20,331 nucleotides of DNA from Mesaphorura yosii (GCA_009869945.1 WIXG01000809.1:1-20331), one strand, 5' to 3'. Counted from the stretch's first letter, positions 1 to 8,253 are shown. Made by a program: numbers and translations. Notes: generated by a model not told the origin, from the letters alone.

Positions 1-10
1 GCAATATTAT

Positions 11-109
11 TTCTCGCATTCTCGTTCTCGTGAGAACGACCAAAGCCTTCTCGCATTGTTCTCGAGGTTCTCGCAAACCCTCTTCTCGCATTTCTCGCAA
101 TTGCGAGAA
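11..109. repeat. TTCTCG short repeat with palindromes
   Basis: TTCTCG occurs eight times in about 97 bp, often extended to TTCTCGCA, and an inverted GAGAACG follows at 32-38. There is a perfect 18-bp palindrome at 92-109 (TTCTCGCAA / TTGCGAGAA) and a 7-bp-arm inverted repeat at 23-38. The block lies downstream of the gene at 160-903 and may extend beyond the window edge. I see no coding potential and no polyadenylation signal in it. It could be a degenerate microsatellite or the end of a small palindromic element. Confidence 0.7.
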
Positions 110-159
110 TGTTAAAAGCGTGCGATATTGGATGCCCTAATGACGATATATGATCCAAC

Positions 160-903
160 TTAGTCTGATCCACACAGCATACTGAGCAGGACACTTCCAG
201 CGCAGCAGCAGAGACAGAAGCACGCGAAGAGTCCGAATGCGAGAAAAATCCCAATAATGATGAGAGTGGCCGTCAGGAGCCAGAATGCGTAGCGGTAGGC
301 CACTGGATGACAGTAGTGGTTCTCGATCTTTGAATCAGCAGCCCCGCTCAGGGCGTCGTCGTCGGGAGTATAGGAAACCTCCTTGTACACTCCGTAGACG
401 ATCACACACGTGTAGATGAACAGGGCGCCTCGGACAAGGCCCAGTCCCGTGTTGATAAGGTTCACACAGGTGAAATATGCAGACCGCTCCTTGCCGTCTT
501 CAGGGGCACCACGGCCACAGCAGCAGGTGACGGCCAGCAAGAAGTTCAGGACCCCGGCAGCTAGGCCAGTGGCACCCAGTGCGATCAACATGACAGGAAT
601 GTTAGGTCGGACTGGACAATCATCGAAGTGCTGTACTCCGATGACGATCGACGCGATGGAGACGGCAAGCCCGATGGCAATCTCCACGAATCCAGGTTGA
701 CGATCTTGAACTTTCCTAGCCGCCTGACGAGTGCGGGTTGACCAATCCATGGATTTGGCTTTCTCTCGACCACCGTCGCCGCTGGACTCCTCGCGGTGAA
801 GGGGTGCATATTGCTCTGGGTCGTTGTCTCCATCACCACCACGACCGCCGACGTTCCCGCTCAGTTCAATCTCACCTCCACCTCGATTCTTCTCTGGGTC
901 CAT
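160..903 (-). CDS. TMEM272-like four-transmembrane protein
   Basis: This 247-residue protein is predicted to be an integral membrane protein of unknown biochemical function. About 70 hydrophilic residues (rich in Gly, Asp, Glu, Arg) precede four hydrophobic segments at roughly 73-94, 103-127, 147-173 and 205-235. Between TM1 and TM2 lies HFDDCPVRPNIPV, which matches the DCP..P.IP signature of the TMEM272-like family. Before TM4 lies ENHYCHPVAYRYAFWLLT, again typical of that family, whose members are usually small four-TM proteins of this size. The last TM and the juxtamembrane regions are unusually Cys-rich (CCCG near 127; CFCLCCC near 228), suggesting palmitoylation. The ATG at 903 has a purine at -3 (reverse-strand ATTCAATGG) and the frame is complete to TGA, so it is probably a single coding exon; upstream noncoding exons cannot be excluded. 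The family assignment is confident and the function is not known. Confidence 0.85.
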   Translation of the reverse strand: MDPEKNRGGGEIELSGNVGGRGGDGDNDPEQYAPLHREESSGDGGREKAKSMDWSTRTRQAARKVQDRQPGFVEIAIGLAVSIASIVIGVQHFDDCPVRPNIPVMLIALGATGLAAGVLNFLLAVTCCCGRGAPEDGKERSAYFTCVNLINTGLGLVRGALFIYTCVIVYGVYKEVSYTPDDDALSGAADSKIENHYCHPVAYRYAFWLLTATLIIIGIFLAFGLFACFCLCCCAGSVLLSMLCGSD

Positions 904-1220
904 TGAATAAAATCAGCAACAGAGTCCGTCTGGGGTCTTAACGTGGTCAGCGTCTTTTAAACCTTGACTCGATCTGCTTCGGGTCATGTGATCACTTGTC
1001 ACCAATTCAAATTTATCGAAGGCGAAGTCAAATAAATTGCGAACACTAAGGCAGTCTAGTAATGAGGTTCTGTATCTTTTAGCTGCAGACGCATCGTTTC
1101 ACAATGCGAGTTAAGAGGTAAGTTTGATGATAACGTCGAGTGGTGAGAGATAGAGATAGCAGGATTTTACGGGCCGTGGGCAATGAGTGCGTGGAAACTG
1201 TTTACGAAAAAGAGGACACG
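904..1220. other. Intergenic region between divergent frames
   Basis: This stretch separates the leftward TMEM272-like gene from the rightward open frames, so it is the place to expect the TMEM272-like promoter. A weak TATA-like TTTAAAAG reads on the reverse strand about 50 bp upstream of the ATG. I see no convincing coding sequence, RNA gene or transposon. Confidence 0.5.
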
Positions 1221-1691
1221 ATGTCCTTGAACGAGGACAGCGCTTATTCAAACTTGAGCAAGGCTCCCAGTGGAGTCGGACAATGTGACCGTGTGAGTTC
1301 CGCTACTCTGCTCATGACGCTGACATGCAATCACACTCTCCTTTCTCATCGATCCTGCTGCAACTCCAGGCTCTTGGTCCAGGTCATGGCTCCAGAGCTC
1401 CGCCAGAAGCACAGTCCAATTCAACTCACAATTTCGTCGCCCATTCGCCCGACTCCGTCGTCTTCCGGCTCCTGCAGCCGCATTCCCGACACATTTCCAT
1501 TTTCCAAGTTCTACATTGACGTGAAGGCGCCTCGGCCTGTCTCTGTCGGTCATGGTGGCAGCGATTCCAGCCCTGCTTTTGAAGACGGGCTTCTGCTATC
1601 AGCTCACAAACTTTTCTCCACGTGGGGGCCAAGTTTGACGCATTTGGAGATCGTGACGTGGACGTGTGGACGAGGTCAAGGTTTCGAATGA
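1221..1691 (+). CDS. Possible F-box/LRR-like coding fragment
   Basis: An open frame runs from an ATG at 1221 to TGA at 1691 (about 156 codons). Its central part (RLLVQVMAPELRQKHSPI, coded near 1370-1425) resembles the C-terminal half of an F-box, where a short hydrophobic helix is followed by a basic stretch. The later part contains FPFSKFYIDVK and LFSTWGPSLTHLEIV, reminiscent of the first leucine-rich segments of arthropod F-box proteins, which act as substrate adaptors of SCF ubiquitin ligases. No clear LP..hh..ILshL F-box start is visible, a strong GTGAGT donor-like site lies inside the frame near 1294, and the LRR-like part stops abruptly. It may be one exon, an incomplete gene or a pseudogene. 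The call rests on pattern resemblance only; a chance frame is possible. Confidence 0.3.
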   Translation: MSLNEDSAYSNLSKAPSGVGQCDRVSSATLLMTLTCNHTLLSHRSCCNSRLLVQVMAPELRQKHSPIQLTISSPIRPTPSSSGSCSRIPDTFPFSKFYIDVKAPRPVSVGHGGSDSSPAFEDGLLLSAHKLFSTWGPSLTHLEIVTWTCGRGQGFE

Positions 1692-2323
1692 ACACTGCAA
1701 CTACAATCTTGGAATCCAGGCTAGGGCATACACGACCGTTTCCCTTGGCTTCAGGCATTGTGCTCATTGCAGTGCCAGCGAGTGCGCAGGGCATGGTTTT
1801 TGAGCATGAGCACACTGAGAATCTCGAGTTGACCAATTACAAAATTGAAGCAACTTGCTCTCGCATCAAGGATATGTCCATCACAAGCAACTGGAATTCG
1901 TTCACGGCTCAGCTGCAGTTTCAAGACTGGCAAGAGATTGAGTTCAATCTGCGTGGAACGAGCAAAGCGGCTCTTCCTACAATTGCGTTGCAAGATGGCT
2001 GCATGCTGATGGCGAATGATGGCACTGTGAAAGCAGTGCACCGACTCGACTCGCAGGCCAACAATAAGTGGGAGGGCGCGCCGAGTATTCCAAACACCTT
2101 CTTGCTCGTGTCGGAAGGAGCAGCCACAGCGGCGGGTGGGAATATGGACGACGAATTCATTTTGGTCAACATAAAAAGTTTCGGCTCATTGCATATTTCC
2201 GGAGGTGATGGTAACAACACGCTTCGGATCAACTCAAACGAGCGCTGTGTACAGTTGGACATGGTGAGAGGTATCATGGGCGGCAGCGTACCGTTTAGCA
2301 TGGAGGAGATTGGATGGTTATAA
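1688..2323 (+). CDS. Unrecognised ORF with beta-rich, Gly/Asn-rich tail
   Basis: An ATG at 1688 opens a frame of about 211 codons ending TAA at 2323; the frame is also open upstream to about 1622. I do not recognise the family. Residues near the start are hydrophobic (IVLIAVPASAQG) and could act as a weak signal peptide, or this could be intron sequence ahead of the AG at about 1788. The middle alternates hydrophobic and polar residues (LQFQDWQEIEFNLRG), and the end has FILVNIKSFGSLHISGGDG then NNTLRIN, resembling a beta-roll or beta-solenoid turn such as GGxGxDxLx. It overlaps the end of the preceding frame by only a few bases in another phase, so the two may be exons of one gene or debris. 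The open length is long for chance, but no splice model joins it convincingly to its neighbours. Confidence 0.35.
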   Translation: MNTATTILESRLGHTRPFPLASGIVLIAVPASAQGMVFEHEHTENLELTNYKIEATCSRIKDMSITSNWNSFTAQLQFQDWQEIEFNLRGTSKAALPTIALQDGCMLMANDGTVKAVHRLDSQANNKWEGAPSIPNTFLLVSEGAATAAGGNMDDEFILVNIKSFGSLHISGGDGNNTLRINSNERCVQLDMVRGIMGGSVPFSMEEIGWL

Positions 2324-3224
2324 TAGAGGATCCGGGAAGACGGACCAGATTCGAACTGATTGTAGACATGAGTATGTGATTGGAGGTGGAGGCATGTCGG
2401 CGAGTGAGCCAGACTTGATCCAACTCGCAGATGGGGTAGGTGGCTTATCAAAGGAGGTGGTGGTGATTGGGAAAGGACACACTCGGGTGGAGAGCAGCCT
2501 CCGAGGTTGCCAGCAGGTGATCTTGGTCCCGCGGACCAGACTGCAACAACGGTTGTCACCCGTAAATCTCATACTACCCCGCTCCTACTGGTGAGTCTTC
2601 AGTTTCCCATCAGCGCACTGACCCAAGCGTCAAGTCAAGTGTCTCACGTCAACGGCTACACGCTCCGGATGCGGGCAAGCACTCAATTGGTCGAGGTGGC
2701 AGCAGAGACTCGAAACAGTACGCAGCAATGGATAGACACGCAGCTTCAGTTTGTTGAGCCGAATTTGGGGTGAATCGAGAATGAGACAGGTTCAAAATTG
2801 TGCCCAAATCCACTCATGTGGCTCCGCGGGGCTTTTTGTGCTGTAAGCGGCTGCTCCTGGAGTCGGAGTCAAGAATTACCTCTGAAGGAATGCCAGAGCT
2901 CATCAGATCAGCCGCCGCCGGCCGAAAATACGTGAGAAATGGTTCCACAATTTGCCCAGTTCGAAATTAAGTGACCAGCGTGGGCGAAATTGTTTCAGGT
3001 CATATTTTTCAGTGATAAAAACACAAGAGCTAAAAATAATACACGATTCATGGCTCTTGGCGGCTCCTGTTCGGAGTTTAAGAAAGAAATATTCGCCAAG
3101 TTCTAAGTTTCTTGCTCTCTTTGACCGTAATAAGCAATTTCCAGTGACATTTCCGGAAAAGTGACAAAAATGACAGCCAAATGTCATGTACAAAGTGTCA
3201 AATGTCAAATATCAATCAAAACTA
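2324..3224. other. No firm gene; weak open frames only
   Basis: Two overlapping rightward frames occur here: 2310-2594 (Gly-rich, EYVIGGGGMSASEPDLIQLA) and 2507-2773 (ends TQLQFVEPNLG). Both have the beta-rich flavour of the frame at 1688-2323 and could be its downstream exons or decayed continuation, with a GTGAGT donor-like site at 2590. From 2774 to about 3140 I see nothing coding. The right end holds a cluster of TGACA/TGTCA pentamers, listed separately. Confidence 0.4.
3145..3207. promoter_or_regulatory. Cluster of TGACA/TGTCA pentamers
   Basis: TGACA occurs at 3145, 3162 and 3171, and its complement TGTCA at 3182, 3196 and 3203: six copies in 63 bp, three in each orientation, arranged symmetrically around about 3178. 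TGACA(G) is the core recognised by TALE homeodomain proteins of the Meis/Homothorax and TGIF classes. The cluster sits just beyond the sulfotransferase 3' end. Regulatory function is an inference. Confidence 0.3.
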
Positions 3225-3230
3225 TTTATT
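3225..3230 (-). promoter_or_regulatory. Polyadenylation signal of the sulfotransferase
   Basis: TTTATT on the plus strand reads AATAAA on the reverse strand, 69 bp downstream of the sulfotransferase stop codon. This is the canonical hexamer at a usual distance for a short 3' UTR. Confidence 0.55.
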
Positions 3231-3298
3231 TACCTTCACACACTTTCTACGCAACATTACTTTCTTTCAAGAATTTCACCTTTTATCCTCCTCCGATC

Positions 3299-4460
3299 TT
3301 ATGCAAACAGCCCAGCCTTATCTGATGCCCGAATCCAGGTGTCAAGTTTTTCCACTGCTGCCGGTGAAAGTTCTTCCTTCCAACCGCCTACCTTTCCTTT
3401 TCGTATATGATGACCTTCAGTAGGCGTAGGCTCCTCTTGTTGCTGTCCATTGCCTACTTTATGAATTCGCCTCATTTCACGACCATACGCTTCATAATTC
3501 ACTGCAGCATTGGATTTCATACTCGCGAACGAAAGATGCTCCAGCAATCGAGTCATTTGAGGCTCTACCAGGACAGGAGTCTCTAAAAACGCCGACGTAC
3601 GCCGTATGACAGCCGCCAAATCTTTCTTCATGTCTTCATACCTCAGAAAAAGGAAGTTTGGCGCCTGGGCCTGGTGCAAGTCCCAAAATGGTTGTACATG
3701 TCCCCAAAATGGTGAGTAGTACGGCAGGCCAGCGATGAATCCGTCTACAAAATCATCCAGAGTCCCCAAATACCCATCCAAGAACACAGAATCATGATAG
3801 TAGGAGACACAAACGTCTCGGGGGTTCCGGGTCACATAAATTATCCGTGGGCGCACTGTTCGCACACCACGAGGCAGGAGCTCCAGTGGTAAATGAGTTT
3901 TAATCACACGTGGAGTGTCTGAAGGCAGAGCTGCAATGTAACCCATTGAAGAGTTTAAGGCCACGTTGCCTGTATTAATTATGGTACTTGGAATTCGCTT
4001 CGCATCCAGTTCAAAGTATGGAGAACGTGCAATTTTGGGGGGCACTCCAGGAACGGCGACGGCATGCCGATTATGAGCCAGATGGAGGTCCTCCCTCCTC
4101 GCCATTTCAAAATCCAGGTTGTTCACAAGGAGCCAGACCATTTCTTGAGTCCATGTGGTCCCTGCACCAAAGATTAACTTAAGAGCAAGCTTCCGAATTA
4201 ATTAAGGAGCACTTACCACACTTCGGAAAAGTCACAATCCAGATATCATCAGGCCGTACTGGGAAATCCAGGATGTAACCCACAAACTCTTTGTAGCCGG
4301 CATGTAGTGAACACTTGTTGGCCCCGTAAAGTAGCGGGGGTTCAGGCATTGTTGCCTTATTGCACTTGTCTACCCATTTTTGTAGGGCAGGGACTGATGG
4401 GGACTCGATCGGTACATTACTGGCACTGACACCGGTGCTGGCACTTCTACCCAAACTCAT
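3299..4460 (-). CDS. Cytosolic sulfotransferase, two exons
   Basis: The product (368 aa) is a SULT-type sulfotransferase that moves the sulfuryl group of PAPS onto a hydroxyl or amine of a small molecule in the cytosol. Exon 1 is 4217-4460 and exon 2 is 3299-4161. The 55-bp intron (4162-4216) has GTAAGT and TTGGTGCAG ends and restores TFPKCGTTWTQEM at the junction. Landmarks are the 5'-phosphosulfate loop TFPKCGTTW (77-85), the catalytic His in IKTHLP (H171), the 3'-phosphate site YVTRNPRDVCVSYYH (R193, S201), and the C-terminal PAPS motif RKGKVGGW (335-342, with GGW where GDW is common). The length is somewhat above the roughly 290-330 aa norm because of an N-terminal extension and a Gln/Glu/Pro-rich insert (319-334). 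There is no signal peptide or TM. The Cys in the PKCGTTW loop replaces the Ser of vertebrate enzymes. The substrate cannot be read from the sequence; arthropod relatives act on steroids, amines or xenobiotics. Confidence 0.93.
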
Positions 4461-5350
4461 GGCGCTGACTTTAATCGAAATTAAATCAACAACTCTAGCG
4501 AACAGCTGATAAGTTATTACAAAATTCCCAGTAAAAATCTGTGTGTCTTCTTCAAGCTTTGGTTAGTAGCAGCACATTTGCAAATCCAGTGCCAACCAGC
4601 TGCAAAAAAGTTAGCTTAGCTTCTCGTTCCATGTAATACACATTTCCAATGTAATAGACACGAAGTGGGAGACATGAGAGGTCCAAAGCGATGAAATGGC
4701 ATGTGGCAATGATAAAAATGTCGGTGCTCACGATTGCCTCAAATAAGTACGTTCAAAAATTGTGATGTCGCGAGCGCACTTTCGATTGGCGCCTGCGTTT
4801 GTCTGTTCTCTTCCGCATGTCTACGATTTGAACGTTTTAAGGTGGCCCAGAAGGGAGTCCAACTCATTTCATGAAAAGCGTCCAGGATATATTGACCGGA
4901 CTGCATTTTCTGGCCCCATGACCGATGATAGACCGACTAGAAGGCTTGTCGTGTACTATTTCGCCACCGTAGAGTTCGAACTCTAAACACCTCAGTTTTG
5001 GTAATTCTTTTTATGGGCCTTCTTGTTGGAGCGGCGCACATTTCCCAATCGGGTGGCGTGGGCACTCATGGACCCCATGGTGGTCCCTCAATCCATGCAC
5101 TTCGTATTTTAAGCTTAAGGCTAGCCAACTTTGGGGTCAATTCAAATATAATCAGCCTAAGCTTGGTCGTATCGAAGAATTCGAGATATGAATCTGAATC
5201 CCTGTACCATTTGAACAAGGCGAGGTCAAGGCATGTGATTGAGGGGCCATACATGGAGAAGAAGAGCTGGACTTGCCCCTCTTCAGCCGATACCAGATCA
5301 GCAATATGGAACCTTGAAAACTAGAATGGATTGGATCCGAAGCTTGTCAT
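4461..5350. other. Intergenic region, no supported gene
   Basis: The first part is the presumed promoter and 5' UTR of the leftward sulfotransferase; no TATA box is obvious. A perfect 16-bp palindrome TAGAGTTCGAACTCTA lies at 4970-4985. Frames at 4998-5324 (+) and 5066-5254 (-) are open, but neither shows a family signature or a start and splice context I trust. Confidence 0.45.
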
Positions 5351-6070
5351 GTGCGAGAGCGGGTGACTATACTCCATTGGAAATCCCGACCCCCGAACAA
5401 GTTAGGTAGGAGAAAGTGGCGTCGTTCTTACTTAATTCTGCCGAGAAATACTGATTCCAACGTGCACAAGTTTGGCGGAGCTTTAGGAGATCAGCGGATG
5501 GTAGCCACGAGCACTTGTCACCAACCCCGCAATTCAATTTCAATTCGAGCCGGAAAATACAACTGTGGAGGTGGTTTCAGCCAACAAAGGAGTGTACACT
5601 TCGATTCGGATTGGCGACCAGGAGGACGAGGTGTCTGGGCTGGATATCCCCGGAATCTCCGGGGCACGGAACGAGATGGTGTTGGATGCCCCAGGCACTC
5701 GGTTTGAGACAGTTGCTGGATCCGGACTGTAAGATCATATCTGGCTCTACGCCGTGGATATTCGGACACGACCGTTGACAAAGAGAGTGGCGAGTGCGTG
5801 GACATACCGAACACTCACAAACGTCGTCAAAGGAGAAGTCATCTGTCGGGTGGCGGAGGCTGCGAGAACAACATCACCAGCACTCTGTACTCCATACTCT
5901 CCCTTGACAAAGACGTGCACGTCTACACGAAATGGAGGAGTTTCGTTTGTACACTGTACGGGATGGGATAATGCGCACTTTAGGCGAAGGGTCATCATCC
6001 CGCATCGGAAGCGCAGTGTTCAGATCATTAAGAATGGCAAATCGTTTTATGGCCTGGATAAATCCTAAGA
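5351..6070 (+). pseudogene. Decayed coding trace, beta-repeat-like, frames shifting
   Basis: Coding-like text jumps between frames. At 5505-5732 a frame without ATG encodes a beta-rich string (EPENTTVEVVSANKGVYTSI, IRIGDQEDEVSGLDIPGISG, RNEMVLDAPGTRFE) that ends in TAA. At about 5754-5850 another frame gives RTLTNVVKGEVIC. At 5822-5971 a third frame gives LSGGGGCENNITS and LDKDVHVYTKW. At 5932-6070 a further frame gives FRLYTVRDGIMRTLGEGSSS. The alternating hydrophobic/polar pattern with GG.G.N turns resembles the tail of the frame at 1688-2323. The simplest reading is a degenerate gene of a repetitive beta-structured protein. I do not recognise the family, and composition alone could produce some of this resemblance. 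Confidence 0.3.
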
Positions 6071-6104
6071 CACACGCGCGTTCTCGGAACTTCAAAAACT
6101 CAAT

Positions 6105-6343
6105 GCCAGAATTCATGAACTGCCGACTCTGTGTCCCAAAACACAATGCCTGAACTCATATGCTGGCGACCCGGTGTCAGAAAACACAATCCCAGAACTC
6201 TAAGCTTGCGACCCGGTGCCAGAAAACACAATGTCAAAACTCAAGAACTGTCGACTCGGGGTCAAAAACCCAAGGGTAAGAGCTCATATACTGGCGACCC
6301 GGCGTCACGATACGTTGACTCGTGTATCCGGCGTCAAAATTTA
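6105..6343. repeat. Minisatellite, 42-43 bp unit, about 5.5 copies
   Basis: Imperfect tandem units start at 6105, 6148, 6191, 6233 and 6275, with a partial sixth near 6315. Each carries AACTC near its start and a core close to GGCGACCCGGTGTCAGAAAA. Unit lengths are 43, 43, 42, 42 and about 40 bp. One frame stays open through most of it (6131-6370) and yields a repeated RPG.RKHN peptide, but the mixed 42/43 unit length shifts the phase between copies, so coding is unlikely. Confidence 0.8.
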
Positions 6344-6371
6344 ACACACAGGGCTAGTGAGCCCTACTGAA

Positions 6372-6801
6372 TAACATGGACAACTAGCCAATAACATTGC
6401 GTTTTGTCCTAAAGCCCTAACCTAACCTAACTTCGGCACCAATGTTAAATTCCCATAAGTATAGTGCGTGTTTACCACGATGCCTAGTGCAGGCGATAAA
6501 CCTTGCTTGCCTTGCTGGCTAGTGAAGGCTTCGGAAAAGATGGCACTCGACAGTGCACGGAGGCTCTAGGTTTATATACATTTTATTTTCTTAGCGAAAG
6601 GATTAGATTGGATGAGTACCGATTATATGGCTTAATGGTTGGATTGGATTCGATTAGTTGGCTGACAGAACACTGGATCGAACTTAATTGGATGTATGTC
6701 GCCGAGTCGCTTCACGTATTGGTTTTAATTGAAATTTAAAACATTGCAATTTGCAAGTCAGTGGAACAAGGACAAATTTCGGAGTACAGCAATAATGGCA
6801 T
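6372..6801. other. Intergenic, with short TTAGG-type tract
   Basis: Three head-to-tail CCTAA pentamers at 6416-6430 (TTAGG on the other strand) equal the canonical arthropod telomere repeat but are too few to imply a telomere; they could be chance or an interstitial remnant. The right part is the 3' flank of the leftward CUB gene. No gene is seen. Confidence 0.5.
6724..6729 (-). promoter_or_regulatory. Possible polyadenylation signal of the CUB gene
   Basis: TTTAAT on the plus strand reads ATTAAA on the reverse strand, the commonest variant hexamer, 72 bp beyond the CUB gene stop. No AATAAA is nearer. Confidence 0.35.
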
Positions 6802-7880
6802 TCAACACGCAGCCTGAAATACACATGGGGCAGGTGTGTCAATGGCAATGAAGCAAAAATGGTACCTGTAGGTGAACCGTTGGCCAGATGGCGCGAATAT
6901 GGAATTACCGCGCGGGTCCAATACGGTAGGCTCATTGAAGCCGAAACCGGACACGGGTTGTTGGCAATCGGGTTGTTGCGCAGGGCACGCACCCTCGATC
7001 GTGGTACAGTTGTCAGTAAAATTCGGCAGTGGCGGCAGCTCTCCTTTGCAGGTCTGGTTCGCAGGCTCAAATGCACGAAACATTGCATAAATTGCCTTGC
7101 AGGTCTGCGTAGATTCTGCGAAGCATGTGCCGTTCGCCTTAAAAATAGTGCCTTCCACCTCTATGGAGCCGCTCCAATTGCAATCTCCCTGATGGCTACA
7201 AGTCTTAGTGTTGTTGAATAGCTCCTCCTGTTGTTGTACTGGGCAACCTGCTGCAATTGCAATATAATATTCAATGTCGAATCTTAGAATCTAAAATAAT
7301 CATGCAGACATTACTTTCTTGGCAATGAACAATTCCGCTCAGTTGTGAGTTGATCGAGTAGGGGCCTTGACTCTTTCTCCTAAAGTGGGTTATGAATAAT
7401 TCAGAGCCAGACGAGTTGAACTGTGATGGCGGCTGTGTGTACCCGCAAAATCTGACAAGAGAAATGATTCAAATCCAAACCTTGCAGATCCTGCCTTTTC
7501 GTGTGCATTTACCTTTCGTACGAATGTTCATCTCCAATGAGAAAATACTGTTGTCTACATTCCACATTTCCCCTTTTCTCAAAGTATGTAGTTTGGAATT
7601 GGAGAGTGCAGTTGTCTCTTGTCTTGAAATGGACTGTGCAGTCAAGTAGGCCAGAATAGCAACCAGGTCCGTGACGGGGTGGGAACGAGTGTACGACGTG
7701 TGTCTGGTTGACTCGCATTGTCTTTACAAATTCACACACTCCAGATTGTCTGTACTTGCCCGCATGACTCGTCCCACAAAAAACGGCTACCAAGATAATG
7801 ATAAGAGCAGTGGCGCAAATACTCATATTTTTCAAGCTGTAATTAGAAGTGGATCGTTCATTGTTGAGTGCTTGTGACAA
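6802..7880 (-). CDS. Secreted CUB-domain protein, three exons
   Basis: Exons are 7513-7880 (ATG at 7880 or, better, 7826), 7315-7451 and 6802-7250. The introns are 61 bp (7452-7512) and 64 bp (7251-7314) with GTAAAT/GTCAG and GTAATG/TGCAG ends, and reading frame is kept at both joins. From the ATG at 7826 the protein has 299 aa. It begins with a clear signal peptide (ICATALIIILVAVFCGTSHA, cleavage near 22); the upstream ATG would add 18 polar residues in front, so 7826 is preferred. Residues about 31-147 form a CUB-like domain ending CGYTQPPSQFNSSGSELFI and YSINSQLSGIVHC. The remainder (153-299) is a Cys-rich domain I do not recognise, with about 13 Cys and several N-glycosylation sequons. 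There is no TM or GPI-like tail, so it is probably secreted. CUB domains bind proteins or glycans; the partner is unknown. Confidence 0.75.
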
Positions 7881-7933
7881 AATGAGTCAAGTCAGACCAC
7901 GGAAAGAAGGATCGCAAGTCTTCAGACATGGTT

Positions 7934-8028
7934 GGAATTTAAAACATTGCAAATTAGAATAGAACAAGGCCGAATTTTGCGAATTGTATTAGTAATTGGC
8001 ATTTATTTTGAAATGCACATACCATTCG
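7934..8028 (-). pseudogene. Relic of the 3' end of a second CUB gene copy
   Basis: Plus-strand 7934-8028 aligns by eye with 6731-6830, the last coding bases and 3' flank of the CUB gene. Shared blocks in the same order are AATTTAAAACATTGCAA, then GAACAAGG, then TGGCATT, then TGAAAT.CACAT. The orientation is the same (leftward). Nothing of the rest of a second copy is visible upstream, so this looks like the last remnant of a tandem duplicate. Confidence 0.55.
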
Positions 8029-8095
8029 TATGAATGTAATGAATTTGGCGTGATCACGTCGAAACAAGACTCAATGAGGTAGTAAAAAGCCGAGG

Positions 8096-8253
8096 CATGC
8101 CGTCATAAGCCATGCATGGTCGAGTAAGTAGAAGTCCATGCCGTGCCGGGCTTCGGCATGCACTCGTCATGCCGTCATTGGGCATGGCTGGACCAGTGAC
8201 TAGAAGTCTATGCCGTGCCGGCATCGGCATGCATTCGGCATGGCGTCATAAGC
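8096..8253. repeat. Tandem repeat, 71-72 bp unit, GCATGC-rich
   Basis: Units start at 8096 (72 bp) and 8168 (71 bp), with a partial third at 8239-8253. Each begins CATG(C/G)CGTCAT, contains AGAAGTC(C/T)ATGCCGTGCCG and ends TCGGCATGCA. The unit is dense in CATGCC/GGCATG inverted pairs, so each copy can fold on itself. One frame (8112-8324) is open but has no protein signature. Confidence 0.8.

Noticed and set aside
1921..2559. Long reverse-strand open frame of about 212 codons
   Set aside because: It is Pro/Ser-rich without domain signature and lies opposite the plus frame at 1688-2323, so it is probably a shadow frame.
2903..3208. Reverse frame of about 101 codons downstream of the sulfotransferase
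   Set aside because: It lies mostly beyond the sulfotransferase polyadenylation signal and has no recognisable motif.
4970..4985. TAGAGTTCGAACTCTA as a tRNA T-arm
   Set aside because: It is a perfect palindrome without the 7-base loop, and no acceptor, D or anticodon arms are nearby.
4998..5324. Plus frame of about 108 codons starting near 4998
   Set aside because: It has a few Leu-rich stretches but no ATG in good context at its start, no splice support and no family signature.
6416..6430. CCTAA x3, a possible telomere boundary
   Set aside because: Only three units occur, with genes on both sides; too short to call a telomere or a fusion point.
8096..8253. CRISPR-like array
   Set aside because: There are only two full units, with spacer-free continuous similarity over 71-72 bp, and the genome is a eukaryote; this is a plain tandem repeat.
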